A stretch of 64,000 nt of DNA from Verrucomicrobiota bacterium (GTDB taxonomy: Bacteria > Verrucomicrobiota > Verrucomicrobiia > Limisphaerales > JADJPG01): NCBI GenBank assembly GCA_016713365.1, contig JADJPG010000024.1, forward strand, positions 1-64,000, given 5' to 3'. How positions within the stretch are numbered: the stretch's first letter is position 1; every line of letters starts with the position of its first letter. The notes beneath the pieces were generated by a model. That model was not told the origin of the DNA, did no database searches, and worked only from the letters and a program-made list of their open reading frames with translations. Made by a program: the position numbers and the translations under genes. Below are positions 33,517-42,330 of this stretch, one piece after another.

Positions 33517-34249
33517 ATGTCGGAATCGCGTCCTCAATTGTTTGGAGTTCTGGCGGGGTTGTTCCTCGCGGCGGGTCTGGTTTGTTCAGCGGTAGTGCTG
33601 ACCCGGGCCTGGATGAAGATCGCGGAAAGCGAATCGATCAACGTGACCGGATCCGCCCGCAAGGCGGTGCAGTCCGACCTGGTTATCTGGCGCGGTTCGT
33701 TCGCAGTCGAAGCGCCGGACTTGCTTGCCGCGCAACGGAAGCTCAAGGCGGATTTGACGAAGGTGGAGGGCTTTCTCGCTGGGAAGGGCGTGACCAATTA
33801 CGTGGTCGGCAACGTGGGCATTCAGGAGCTGCGCAGCATGGTGAAGACGGAGAATGAGACGGTGAACAAGCTGGCGGGTTACCGGTTGACGCAGGTGGTG
33901 GAGATTCGGTCCGAGGACGTGGCGCGGGTCGCGCAGCTGGACCGGGAATCCGTCGAGCTGGTGGAAGCGGGCGTGTTGTTCACCTCTGATTCACCGATAC
34001 ATCTACACAAAAGCCGGCGAGGCGAAGGTGGAGATGCTGGCCGAGGCCACGCGCGATGCCCGGTCGCGTGCAGACCAGATTGCATCGCAGGGTGGACGCG
34101 AGATCCGACACCTTCAGTCCGCCAAGATGGGCGTGTTTCAAATCACGCCGCTGCATTCGATTCAAACAAGCTGGGACGGAATGAACGACACGACGTCGTT
34201 CGAAAAAACGATTACCGCCGTGGTCAGCGCCACGTTCGGGCTCGAATAG
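33517..34249 (+). pseudogene. SIMPL-domain (DUF541) protein with one frameshift
   Basis: The product would be about 244 aa: N-terminal membrane anchor (LFGVLAGLFLAAGLVCSAVV), then a SIMPL domain with INVTGSARKAVQSDLVIWRG and YRLTQVVEIRSEDVARVAQL. A good ribosome site (GGGAGG) precedes ATG 33517. Near 33997-34004 the frame breaks; the correct continuation, IYTKAGEAKVEMLAEATRDA up to the TAG at 34249, is one frame over. In the original frame translation runs on into murF, which is coincidence and not a fusion. SIMPL proteins are periplasmic or membrane-anchored oligomers of mostly unknown function. Placement between murE and murF is unusual. Confidence 0.8.
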
Positions 34250-34251
34250 AA

Positions 34252-35643
34252 ATGGAACCGCGCTCATTGGAATACGTCGCGTCCGCCTGCAATGGCGAGA
34301 TTCGCTGGGGCTCTTCAGAGACCCTGGTGACGCGCGTGTGCACGGATTCGCGGCAGGTGCGGGCGGGCGATTTGTTCATCGCGCTCGCGGGCGAGAAGTT
34401 CGACGCGCACGATTACCTTGTGGAAGTGGCGCGCAGTGGCGCGACGGCGCTGCTGGTCTCGCGGTCAAAACTGGATCGCACCGAGGGTCTCGCGGAGGCG
34501 GTGGCGCTCGTGGTGGTGGAGGATACGCGCGTGGCGCTCGGCCAGTTGGCGGCGCGGTATCGTCAGGACTTTCAAATTCCGATCGTCGCCATCGCCGGCT
34601 CCAACGGCAAGACCACGACGAAGGAATTGCTGGCGTCGGTGTTGCGACAGAAGGGCGAGACGCTCTGGAGCGAGGCGAGTTTCAATAACGACATTGGCGT
34701 GCCGCTCACTCTGCTCAAGCTGGATCGTAGTCACGGCGCGGCGGTGATTGAAGTGGGCACGAATCATCCCGGCGAACTGCTCCCGCTGCTGAACATCGTG
34801 CAGCCTCAATACGGAATCCTGACCAACATTGGTCGTGAGCACCTGGAATTTTTCGGTGACCTCGCGGGAGTCGCGCAGGAAGAGGGCGCCTTGGCAGAAT
34901 TCCTGCAGTCCTCAGGGAAGCTTTTCATCAACGGTGACAGTGAATGGACGCCGGCGATTGCGAAACGCACTCGTGCGGAAGTGGTGAAAATCGGATTTGG
35001 CGAAGCCAACGCGTGGCGCGCCAGCAACGTTCGGGTCGGAGAGGACGGGGTTCGGTTTCATGCCGAATCACCTCAGTCTGAATACGCCGGAGAGTATCGT
35101 CTCCGGGTTCTGGGACGGCACCAAGTTCCAAATGCACTCCTCGCTGTGGCGGCGGGGAAGGAACTTGGTGCCACACCCGATCAGATTCGCCGGGGCCTCG
35201 CAGAATGCGCACCGCCGAAGATGCGCCTCCAGATCTGGGAAGCCCATGGCGTGCGGGTGCTGGATGACGCGTATAACGCGAACGCCGATTCCATGCTCGC
35301 CGCATTGCAGACGTTGCATGACTTGCCGTGTGCCGGTCGTCGCGTGGCGGTGCTGGGCGACATGGCGGAACTCGGCAAACACACCGCCGAAGCACATCGG
35401 GAGATTGGCCAGCGCAGTTTTGAACTGGGCGTGAATCGTCTGGTCGCGGTCGGGCGTTTTGCCCGGGAAACCGCGCAGGCGGCCGAGGCGGCGGGAATGA
35501 AGGATGTCAGTGAGTTTGCGGATGTCCCGGCAGCCGCGGCGGCGGTAAAGGAACTGGTCCGGCCGGGAGATGTGGTGTTGTTGAAGGCTTCGCGCTCCAC
35601 GGGATTGGAACGGGTGGGCGAAGCGTTGCGCGCGGCTTCATGA
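34252..35643 (+). CDS. murF: MurF, UDP-MurNAc-pentapeptide synthetase
   Basis: A 463-aa Mur ligase that adds D-Ala-D-Ala to UDP-MurNAc-tripeptide. Motifs: CTDSRQVRAGDLFIALAGEK (about residues 30-49), IAGSNGKTTTKELL (about 114-127), EVGTNHPGELLPL (about 166-178), LTNIGREHLEFFG (about 187-199) and VLDDAYNANADSM (about 336-348). ATG 34252 lies 2 bp after the SIMPL stop. The D-Ala-D-Ala substrate would come from Ddl, encoded later in this cluster but frameshifted in this assembly. Confidence 0.95.
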   Translation: MEPRSLEYVASACNGEIRWGSSETLVTRVCTDSRQVRAGDLFIALAGEKFDAHDYLVEVARSGATALLVSRSKLDRTEGLAEAVALVVVEDTRVALGQLAARYRQDFQIPIVAIAGSNGKTTTKELLASVLRQKGETLWSEASFNNDIGVPLTLLKLDRSHGAAVIEVGTNHPGELLPLLNIVQPQYGILTNIGREHLEFFGDLAGVAQEEGALAEFLQSSGKLFINGDSEWTPAIAKRTRAEVVKIGFGEANAWRASNVRVGEDGVRFHAESPQSEYAGEYRLRVLGRHQVPNALLAVAAGKELGATPDQIRRGLAECAPPKMRLQIWEAHGVRVLDDAYNANADSMLAALQTLHDLPCAGRRVAVLGDMAELGKHTAEAHREIGQRSFELGVNRLVAVGRFARETAQAAEAAGMKDVSEFADVPAAAAAVKELVRPGDVVLLKASRSTGLERVGEALRAAS

Positions 35644-35716
35644 AGCGTTCATGAAGTCTTTACGAGTTGAAACTTCAGGTAACTCAAACGTGTTCCTAAA
35701 GTGTCACTCCTGACGA

Positions 35717-36871
35717 ATGTTTTATTATCTCAGTCAATATCTGCTGCATGCGGCAGAGAACACGGCATGGCAGGAGGAACTCTCGTTCCTTCGGCTGTTC
35801 CGCTACATCAGCTTTCGCGGTGCGGGCGCGTTGATCACGGCGCTGGCGTTGAGCCTCTGGCTCGGGCCGAAAGTAATCGCGTGGCTCAAGCGCCTGAAGT
35901 TCGGCCAGGACTACGTGGACAAAGCCGAGGAAGCGGGCGGGTTGGGCGCGCGGACGTTCTCCAAGCGCGGCACGCCGACGATGGGTGGAATTCTGATCGT
36001 GGGCGTGATGGATGTCACCGCGCTGCTCTGGGCGCAGTGGACGACGCATGTGGCGCTGACCTTGATCTCGGTGTTGGTCTTGGCGGGATTGGGCTTCTAC
36101 GACGACTACGCGAAGATCACCCAGCAGAGCAACAAGGGCGCGAAGGCGAACCTCAAGCTCTGGGTGCAATGCGCGCTTGGATTGTTTATCGCGGTCTACC
36201 TTTGGCGCGATCCGCAGACGGAGAAGTTGATCACCGAAGTGATGGTGCCGTTTGTGAAGTATCCGGTGGCGACGGGTGTCGTCGGAACGATCATCGGGCT
36301 GATCCTCGCCTCGGTGGCCATCGTGGGCAGCTCGAACGCGGTGAATCTTACGGACGGTCTCGACGGTCTGGCGATCGGCTGCACGTTGATTGTCACCACG
36401 GTGTTCGCGGCGCTGACGTATCTCGCGGGCAACTTCCGCACGGCGGCCTATCTGCAAATGCCATACGTCGCGGGCGCGGGCGAGTTGACAGTGATTTGTC
36501 TCGGGATGATTGGCGCGGGCCTGGGATTTCTCTGGTTCAATTGTCATCCGGCGCGCGTCTTCATGGGCGACACGGGATCGCTGGCGCTCGGCGGTGCACT
36601 CGGGATCATCGCGGTGCTGATTCATCAACCACTGATGCTGGTGATCGCGGGCGGTGTGTTCGTGGCCGAAGCGCTCTCCGTCATCATCCAGACGGGCTAC
36701 TTTAAATACACCAAGCGCAAGTATGGAACCGGCCAGCGCGTCTTCCTGATGGCGCCGTTGCATCATCACTTCGAAAAGAAGGGCTGGCACGAAACGCAAG
36801 TCGTCATCCGGTTTTACATCCTGTGCATCCTGTGCGCCGTGGTGGCGCTCAGCACGCTGAAGATTCGTTGA
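35717..36871 (+). CDS. mraY: MraY, phospho-N-acetylmuramoyl-pentapeptide transferase
   Basis: A 384-aa polytopic membrane enzyme that moves phospho-MurNAc-pentapeptide to undecaprenyl phosphate, giving lipid I. Signature blocks: SKRGTPTMGGILI (about residues 88-100), LGFYDDYAKIT (about 129-139, the DDxxK motif), NAVNLTDGLDGLAIGCT (about 208-224) and APLHHHFEKKGWHE (about 345-358), with about ten membrane segments. Length is slightly above E. coli MraY (360 aa). It follows murF after a 73-bp gap without a clear terminator. Confidence 0.96.
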   Translation: MFYYLSQYLLHAAENTAWQEELSFLRLFRYISFRGAGALITALALSLWLGPKVIAWLKRLKFGQDYVDKAEEAGGLGARTFSKRGTPTMGGILIVGVMDVTALLWAQWTTHVALTLISVLVLAGLGFYDDYAKITQQSNKGAKANLKLWVQCALGLFIAVYLWRDPQTEKLITEVMVPFVKYPVATGVVGTIIGLILASVAIVGSSNAVNLTDGLDGLAIGCTLIVTTVFAALTYLAGNFRTAAYLQMPYVAGAGELTVICLGMIGAGLGFLWFNCHPARVFMGDTGSLALGGALGIIAVLIHQPLMLVIAGGVFVAEALSVIIQTGYFKYTKRKYGTGQRVFLMAPLHHHFEKKGWHETQVVIRFYILCILCAVVALSTLKIR

Positions 36872-36881
36872 TTCATAGCAA

Positions 36882-38273
36882 GTGACCTCGCTCGAACATA
36901 AAACTGTCCTCGTCCTCGGCCTTGGCAAAAGCGGGCTGGCGGCGGCGGAGTTGTTGCGCAAGCGCGGCGCGCGGGTGCTGGCGCTGGACAGCGCGGACTC
37001 GCCGGCGCTTCAACGCGATGCGGCGCAGTTGAAGGCACTGGGCGTGGTCGTGGAGCTCGGTGCGGACGAGGCGCCGAACGTGAATTTCGATCTCGCGGTC
37101 GTCAGTCCCGGCGTGCCGTGGTCGAATCCGATCTTGCAGGAGCTGAACGAGCGCAAGGTTCCGATCATCGGCGAGTTTGAGCTGGGCTACCAACATTCGC
37201 TTTGCCTGAACGTCGCCATCACCGGAACCAACGGCAAGACCACGACGACGGAACTCGTCGAGCGCCTGCTGACGGCACATCACTTCAAGACGCTCGCGGC
37301 GGGGAACATCGGGCTTCCCGTTTGTTCCGTGGCGGAGCAGACGAAGGATTTGGATTTTCTGACGCTTGAAGTCAGCTCGTTTCAGCTGGAGACGATTCAA
37401 TTCTTCCGTCCAGCGGTTGGCGTGTTGTTGAACATCACGCCGGATCATCTCGATCGCTACGATCGCATGGCGGATTACGCGCTCGCGAAGGGCAAGCTGT
37501 TCATGAACCAGCAGCCGTTTGACTGGGCGGTGGTTCAGAGCGAGGCGCTGGCGCAGTTGCGCAGCTTGAAGGTGAACATTCCCTCGAAGGTCATCACCTT
37601 CAGCGCGAGCAATCGTCGCGCGGACTTGCATCTCGACCGCAGCTTGATCATCAGCAGCCTGGACGATTGGAACGGGCCGTTGCTCGACATGAACCAGACG
37701 CGGCTGGTCGGGCCGCACAATGCCGAGAACGTAATGGCAGCGCTGGCGGTGGGGCGCATCCTGCGCATTCCGCTGGAGACGATGGTGGAGGCGCTGAAGA
37801 CTTACGAACCGGCCCCCCACCGGTGCGAGTTGGTGGCGGAGATCGCCGGCGTGAAATTTGTCAACGACTCCAAGGCGACGAACCTTGATGCCGTGCACAA
37901 GGCGCTGTTGGCGGTTCCTGCCGCGCAGCCCGGCGAACCGAATGTGTGGTTGATCGCGGGTGGCCGGGACAAGGGCTTCGAGTATCACGATATCGGGCCG
38001 CTGCTCAGCCAGCGCGTGAAGGGCGCTTTCCTGATTGGCGAGACGCGCGAGAAGATCCGCGCGGCGTGGAGCCTTTTTACTCCTTGCACGCTCAAGGACT
38101 CGTTGATAGAAGCCGTTACAGAAGCCGCGGCCAGCGCGGTGTCCGGCGATGTGGTGCTACTCTCGCCCGCCTGTTCCAGCTTTGACCAGTTCCAGAACTA
38201 CCAGCACCGGGGTGACGTGTTTCGTCAAACCGTCGCGGATTTGTCATCCTCCGGCCGAAAGGCGGCGGGATGA
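36882..38273 (+). CDS. murD: MurD, UDP-MurNAc-L-alanine:D-glutamate ligase
   Basis: A 463-aa Mur ligase starting at a GTG (36882), 10 bp after mraY. The N-terminal Rossmann-like block is VLVLGLGKSGLAAAELLRKR (about residues 9-28), the ATP site is ITGTNGKTTTTELVERLL (about 112-129), and LEVSSFQLETIQFF (about 162-175), TPDHLDRYDRMADY and FVNDSKATNLDAV (about 326-338) are typical. It adds D-glutamate after MurC has added L-alanine. The order mraY-murD is the usual one. Confidence 0.95.
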   Translation: MTSLEHKTVLVLGLGKSGLAAAELLRKRGARVLALDSADSPALQRDAAQLKALGVVVELGADEAPNVNFDLAVVSPGVPWSNPILQELNERKVPIIGEFELGYQHSLCLNVAITGTNGKTTTTELVERLLTAHHFKTLAAGNIGLPVCSVAEQTKDLDFLTLEVSSFQLETIQFFRPAVGVLLNITPDHLDRYDRMADYALAKGKLFMNQQPFDWAVVQSEALAQLRSLKVNIPSKVITFSASNRRADLHLDRSLIISSLDDWNGPLLDMNQTRLVGPHNAENVMAALAVGRILRIPLETMVEALKTYEPAPHRCELVAEIAGVKFVNDSKATNLDAVHKALLAVPAAQPGEPNVWLIAGGRDKGFEYHDIGPLLSQRVKGAFLIGETREKIRAAWSLFTPCTLKDSLIEAVTEAAASAVSGDVVLLSPACSSFDQFQNYQHRGDVFRQTVADLSSSGRKAAG

Positions 38274-38403
38274 CTTTATGCTTTGCACTTTTGGACCGGG
38301 ACTTTAGAACTGCGCTTCGGGATTTTGAGGGAATCTCCGGCGCGAAACATTGACAACTGATTACGACCTCGAAGAACGGACGCTGACCGCGCCACTTTAG
38401 AAA

Positions 38404-39246
38404 ATGAATACACCGAACCCACTGGTGCCCCAGGGCACGTTTCAGGACAAGGGCAAAGCCCAGATCCGAATCACCGTTTTTGCCATTCTCGCCGTCCACC
38501 TCGTGGCGCTCAGCGTTCTCCTGATCGCCGGTTGCAATAAGAAGGCGGATCCGGAACCCACCACCGACACCGGCGTTCCTCCGCTGCCGCCGATTCCCGC
38601 CGACACCAACTGGCCGGCTCCGCCTACTGCCCTTCCGCCGGTGCCGGGAACGCATGATGCGACCCAGCTCCCGCCGCCGGTGACGACCCCGACGCAGGAG
38701 GTGACCGGGATCACGCCGCCGCCGATCGTCGAGGTCGCACCGCCGCCGCCGCAAGATCCGATCGTCTCGGGCAGCGCTGAGCACACCATCTCCAAGGGCG
38801 AATCGTTCTACACCGTCGGCAAGAAGTATGGTGTGGGCTTCAAGGCGATCGCGGATGCGAACCCGGGCGTCAACCCGAACCGCCTGAAGATCGGCCAGAA
38901 GATTATCATCCCTGCGGCCAAGACTCCTTCCGCTGGTGCGACCGCGTTGACTCCGGCTCCCGTGGCGGGCGAGACGACGATCAAGTCTTACAAGGTGAAG
39001 TCCGGCGACAACCTCAACAAGATCGCCAAGAATCACGGCGTCAGCGTGAAACAGCTGCGCGCCGCGAACAACCTGCGCACGGATCAAATCAAGGTCGGCC
39101 AGACGCTCAAGATTCCGGTGAAAGCCCCGGCTGTGGTCGCTCCTCCGGTGGAAGCCGCGCCGCCCGTGCCCGCAGCTCCGGCTGAAGTGCCGCCTGCCAC
39201 GCTCCCGCCGGCTGGCAATCCCGTGCTGCCGCCTCCGGCGCAGTAA
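38404..39246 (+). CDS. LysM peptidoglycan-binding protein, probable lipoprotein or anchored protein
   Basis: A 280-aa protein with a hydrophobic segment ending LLIAGC (about residues 34-48), which could be a lipobox although the preceding n-region is unusually long. A proline-rich linker follows, then two LysM domains: HTISKGESFYTVGKKYGV (about residues 127-171) and YKVKSGDNLNKIAKNHGV (about 195-238), then a Pro/Ala-rich tail. LysM binds N-acetylglucosamine in peptidoglycan. Its place between murD and ftsW suggests a wall-binding division factor, but no enzyme domain is present. A strong hairpin (39273-39300) follows. Confidence 0.85.
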   Translation: MNTPNPLVPQGTFQDKGKAQIRITVFAILAVHLVALSVLLIAGCNKKADPEPTTDTGVPPLPPIPADTNWPAPPTALPPVPGTHDATQLPPPVTTPTQEVTGITPPPIVEVAPPPPQDPIVSGSAEHTISKGESFYTVGKKYGVGFKAIADANPGVNPNRLKIGQKIIIPAAKTPSAGATALTPAPVAGETTIKSYKVKSGDNLNKIAKNHGVSVKQLRAANNLRTDQIKVGQTLKIPVKAPAVVAPPVEAAPPVPAAPAEVPPATLPPAGNPVLPPPAQ

Positions 39247-39272
39247 CGAATCATTACAGACCGTTTCACGAC

Positions 39273-39300
39273 GAAGCCGGACGCACTCGCGTCCGGCTTC
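39273..39300 (+). terminator. Strong hairpin after the LysM gene
   Basis: A perfect 12-bp stem (GAAGCCGGACGC, loop ACTC, GCGTCCGGCTTC) lies 26 bp after the LysM stop and is followed by TTCACATT, a weak T-tract. It could terminate or attenuate transcription and split the cluster before ftsW. Confidence 0.6.
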
Positions 39301-39397
39301 TTCACATTAGGGTAGGAGCCTCTCCGAATATCAGACTGGCTCCAGGAGGACCTCACTCCGCTTCGAACTTTCCGCATCCATCGATCGTTTCACTTTC

Positions 39398-40528
39398 ATG
39401 AAAGCCGCCACTTCACTGCTTCTCTTCTCCGTGCTGGGACTGCTCGTCCTCGGAATCGTCATGCTGGTCAGCGCCAGCACCGGCCAGCAGGAAGCCCGCT
39501 ATCTCATCATGCAGCCCATCTGGGCCGGCGTTGGGCTGGTCGGGCTGCTGGTCGCCGCGTCAGGCGATTACCGGTGGATCAAGAAATTCTGGTGGGCGTT
39601 GCTCGCCCTCGCGGTGGTGTTGCTGGCGCTGGTCTGGATGCCGCACGTCGGCATCATGAAGAACGGCGCGCGGCGCTGGATTGGCTTCGAGAGCTTTCGC
39701 CTGCAACCCTCCGAGTTCGCAAAGATAGCACTCATCATCTCTATTGCCTGGTATGGCGAAAGATTCCAGCGCCACATGGGCACGTTCACTCGCGGGGTCC
39801 TGATTCCCGGCGTGGGCATCGGGTCCGTGTTGTTCCTGATTTTCAAGGAGCCCGACGTCGGCACCACGTTGCTCCTGGCGGGAGTCAGTTCCGTGATGCT
39901 GCTCGTGGCCGGATTGCGTTGGCGTTACGTGTTGCCGCCGCTCGTGGCGGGATTGATCGGCATCACGGCCTTCATTGCGCAGGACTCCGTGCGCTCCCAG
40001 CGCATCCACGCGTGGCTCCACCCGGAGGAAACGCGCCTCGACAAGGGCATGCAAACCTATCAGGCAATGGCCGCGCTCGGCAGCGGCGGCCTCAAGGGCG
40101 TCGGGCTCGGCGAAGGACGCCAGAAGCTCGGCTTCGTGCCCGAGCATCACACCGATTTCATTCTCTCGGTGGTCGGCGAGGAACTCGGTCTGGCCGCGAC
40201 GCTTTCCGTCATCCTCGCGTTCATGGTGATTCTCTTCTGCGGCATCTACATCGCGTGGAACGCGGCGGACACCTTCGGCATGCTCATCGCCACGGGCATC
40301 ACCTTCCTCATCGCGATGCAGGTGGTCATCAACATCGGCGTGGTGACCGGCTCGCTGCCGAACAAGGGACTGGCGCTACCGTTCATCAGCTACGGTGGAT
40401 CGAACCTCGTCATCATGATGGGCTGCATCGGCCTGCTCATCAACATCGGCCGCCACGCGACGTGCAACTTAACCTCCCGCAGCGGTGTCATGGACATGGA
40501 TGAACTGGCTGCGCCGGAGAATGCGTGA
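39398..40528 (+). CDS. ftsW: FtsW, SEDS-family septal peptidoglycan polymerase
   Basis: A 376-aa polytopic membrane protein of the SEDS (FtsW/RodA/SpoVE) family. Visible blocks: LGIVMLVSASTGQ (about residues 14-26), GARRWIGFESFRLQPSEFAK (about 90-109), LGEGRQKLGFVPEHHTDFI (about 240-258), VVGEELG and LPFISYGGSNLVIMMGCIGL (about 327-346). The conserved Asp of the polymerase site is probably in the HHTDFI block region. With FtsI it builds septal wall. Its TGA overlaps a GTG that could start the inserted downstream gene. Confidence 0.93.
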   Translation: MKAATSLLLFSVLGLLVLGIVMLVSASTGQQEARYLIMQPIWAGVGLVGLLVAASGDYRWIKKFWWALLALAVVLLALVWMPHVGIMKNGARRWIGFESFRLQPSEFAKIALIISIAWYGERFQRHMGTFTRGVLIPGVGIGSVLFLIFKEPDVGTTLLLAGVSSVMLLVAGLRWRYVLPPLVAGLIGITAFIAQDSVRSQRIHAWLHPEETRLDKGMQTYQAMAALGSGGLKGVGLGEGRQKLGFVPEHHTDFILSVVGEELGLAATLSVILAFMVILFCGIYIAWNAADTFGMLIATGITFLIAMQVVINIGVVTGSLPNKGLALPFISYGGSNLVIMMGCIGLLINIGRHATCNLTSRSGVMDMDELAAPENA

Positions 40529-40532
40529 GCTG

Positions 40533-41070
40533 GGTATCAGAAACCACCAAAGCGCCAGTTGATAATGTGAGACAGTTTGCTGTCATTCTCTTCATTGCCT
40601 TCGGTTGTGCCGGATGCGGACGTTTTTTTGCCGCGATTCCACGGCACACCGAGATAGAACGGCCAGTGACCGCTCAAGAGGTTGCCGGTCACTGGCTGCT
40701 CACAACGAACAGCGTCCAGTCAGCGATGGTCGATGGGTTCATCGCCAAGAAGGGCGAGGAAGTTGCAATAACGGTTCGCAGCAATGGTTCATACTCCTGC
40801 CACTTCATATCTCCACGGCATGATGCATCACGACGTGTTGACAGAGACGACGACGAAGGGAGTTGGTCACTGAGTTACGAGTCTAAAGAGCATTTCAAGA
40901 ACAAGCTGGTTCTTAGCAGTGATCGCAGTGGAATCTCATCATTGTACATTGGCCTCGATTCGGATAGGATGGTTCTTTGGACATATTGGGGAGATCCTGA
41001 CGATTGCATTGATCTGGTGTTTGAAAAAGTCCGAGAAGAGTAGGAATGGTCAACAATTAGGTATCAGAAA
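40533..41070. other. Lower-GC segment flanked by 11-bp direct repeats, between ftsW and murG
   Basis: The 11-bp sequence GGTATCAGAAA occurs at 40533-40543 and again at 41060-41070, just after ftsW and just before murG. The 527 bp from one copy to the next is visibly lower in GC than the flanking genes and holds one small lipoprotein gene. Flanking direct repeats plus foreign composition suggest an insertion with target duplication or a recombination-mediated gain. No transposase or terminal inverted repeats were seen. Confidence 0.5.
40567..41043 (+). CDS. Small predicted lipoprotein, unknown function, inserted in the dcw cluster
   Basis: Starting at the GTG at 40567 the product is 158 aa with a lipoprotein signal (RQFAVILFIAFGCAGC). 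An alternative GTG at 40525 overlaps the ftsW stop but would place 14 polar residues before the signal, so 40567 is preferred; it also puts the whole gene inside the repeat-flanked segment. The mature part (VTAQEVAGHWLLTTNS, then NGSYSCHFIS and MVLWTYWGDPDDCIDLVFEK) looks like a small beta-rich lipocalin-like or immunity-like fold. No family recognised. Codon use is less GC-biased than in its neighbours, suggesting a late arrival. Confidence 0.65.
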   Translation: MRQFAVILFIAFGCAGCGRFFAAIPRHTEIERPVTAQEVAGHWLLTTNSVQSAMVDGFIAKKGEEVAITVRSNGSYSCHFISPRHDASRRVDRDDDEGSWSLSYESKEHFKNKLVLSSDRSGISSLYIGLDSDRMVLWTYWGDPDDCIDLVFEKVREE

Positions 41071-41076
41071 ACATTT

Positions 41077-42264
41077 GTGAAATCTTCGTCCCCCTCCAAA
41101 CCCCTCGTCGCCATCGCGTGTGGCGGAACTGGTGGACATCTCTTCCCCGGCGTCGCCGTGGGCGAACAACTCCTGCTGCGCGGCTGCGATGTCACGCTGC
41201 TTGTCTCGCCGAAGGAAGTCGATCAGCAGGCCGTGAAGTCCGCCACCGGCATGGGCGTCGCCACGCTGCCCGCCGTCGGCATGACGCGCGGCAAGCTCCT
41301 GAGCTTCGTCGCCGGCTTCTGGAAATCCTATCGCGCCGCGAAGAACCTCTTTCGCGGGCGCACGCCGCAAGCCGTGCTCGCGATGGGCGGCTTCACCAGC
41401 GCGCCGCCGGTAATCGCCGGTCGCGCGTGTGGTGCGGCGACGTTCCTCCACGAATCGAACACCATTCCGGGCAAGGCCAACCGCTGGCTCGCGCACTTTG
41501 TTGATCAAGCGTTCGTCGGATTCCCGACTGCGGCGGCCCAGTTGCGGCACAAGAATGTGCTATCTACCGGCACGCCTGTGCGTCCGCAATTCACCCCCGG
41601 CGATGTGGCGTCGCGTCGCGTGGCGCTGGGGCTCGCGCCGGATCGTCCCGTGTTGCTCGTCACCGGTGGCAGTCAGGGTGCGTCCGGCGTGAACGACCTC
41701 GTGCTGCAAGCGTTGCCTGCGTTGCTCAAGGCGGTGCCGACTCTGCAGTTCCTGCATCTCACGGGTCCGAATGATTTTGAGAAAGTCCGGGCGGGCTACA
41801 CTGCGCAACAAGCGAAAGCCGTGGTGCAACCGTTCCTCACCGAGATGGACCTCGCGCTCGGCGCGGCGGATGTCGCGGTGAGCAGGGCAGGGGCGTCATC
41901 GATGGCGGAACTCGCGGCGATGCGATTGCCGTCCGTGCTGATCCCGTATCCGATCGCAGCGGATAATCATCAACTGCACAACGCGAACGCGTTTGTCTCG
42001 ACGGGGGCCGCGCACTTGCTCGAACAACGCGGAGCCACTGGCGATGCGCTGGCGGCGAAGTTGATTCCGCTGCTGACGGACTTTGCGGCGCGCACGGCGA
42101 TGCAGACGGCGCTGGAATCCTGGCATCACGCGGATGCTGCCGAGGTGATCGCGGAGAAGATGATCGCGCTGATGGAAGCAAGTTACGGCGGGCGCTGGCG
42201 GCGGACGGAGAAGCCGAACGAATCCGGCTTTCGCGTCCTGCGCCTCGCGGTGCCGAATGCTTGA
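41077..42264 (+). CDS. murG: MurG, lipid II synthase (N-acetylglucosaminyltransferase)
   Basis: A 395-aa GT28 glycosyltransferase that adds GlcNAc to lipid I. Motifs: IACGGTGGHLFPGVAVGEQL (about residues 13-32), the second glycine-rich region GGFTSAPPVIAGRA (about 105-118), HESNTIPGKANRWLA (about 126-140), LVTGGSQGASGVNDLVL (about 194-210) and SRAGASSMAELAAMRLPSVL (about 269-288). It starts at a GTG (41077) just after the second direct repeat. The C-terminal extension after residue 365 (GRWRRTEKPNESGFRVLRLA) is longer than usual. Confidence 0.95.
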   Translation: MKSSSPSKPLVAIACGGTGGHLFPGVAVGEQLLLRGCDVTLLVSPKEVDQQAVKSATGMGVATLPAVGMTRGKLLSFVAGFWKSYRAAKNLFRGRTPQAVLAMGGFTSAPPVIAGRACGAATFLHESNTIPGKANRWLAHFVDQAFVGFPTAAAQLRHKNVLSTGTPVRPQFTPGDVASRRVALGLAPDRPVLLVTGGSQGASGVNDLVLQALPALLKAVPTLQFLHLTGPNDFEKVRAGYTAQQAKAVVQPFLTEMDLALGAADVAVSRAGASSMAELAAMRLPSVLIPYPIAADNHQLHNANAFVSTGAAHLLEQRGATGDALAAKLIPLLTDFAARTAMQTALESWHHADAAEVIAEKMIALMEASYGGRWRRTEKPNESGFRVLRLAVPNA

Positions 42265-42330
42265 GACGGATTAGGCTCGCGTCTTGCGCCCGCGGTGCGG
42301 ATAGCCCCAGTCTTGACTTCGCGGTCTGAA

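Noticed and set aside
33472..35643. A 723-aa SIMPL-MurF fusion protein
   Set aside because: The stretch between the two domains (about 34000-34250) is out-of-frame SIMPL sequence; the proper SIMPL ending is in the next frame with its own TAG at 34247-34249, and murF has its own ATG.
39311..39352. A further GTAG-type palindromic element (GTAGGAGCC near 39312)
   Set aside because: The left arm start resembles the family, but the right side (GGCTCCAGG) pairs over only a few bases and the CGACGTGAG core is absent.
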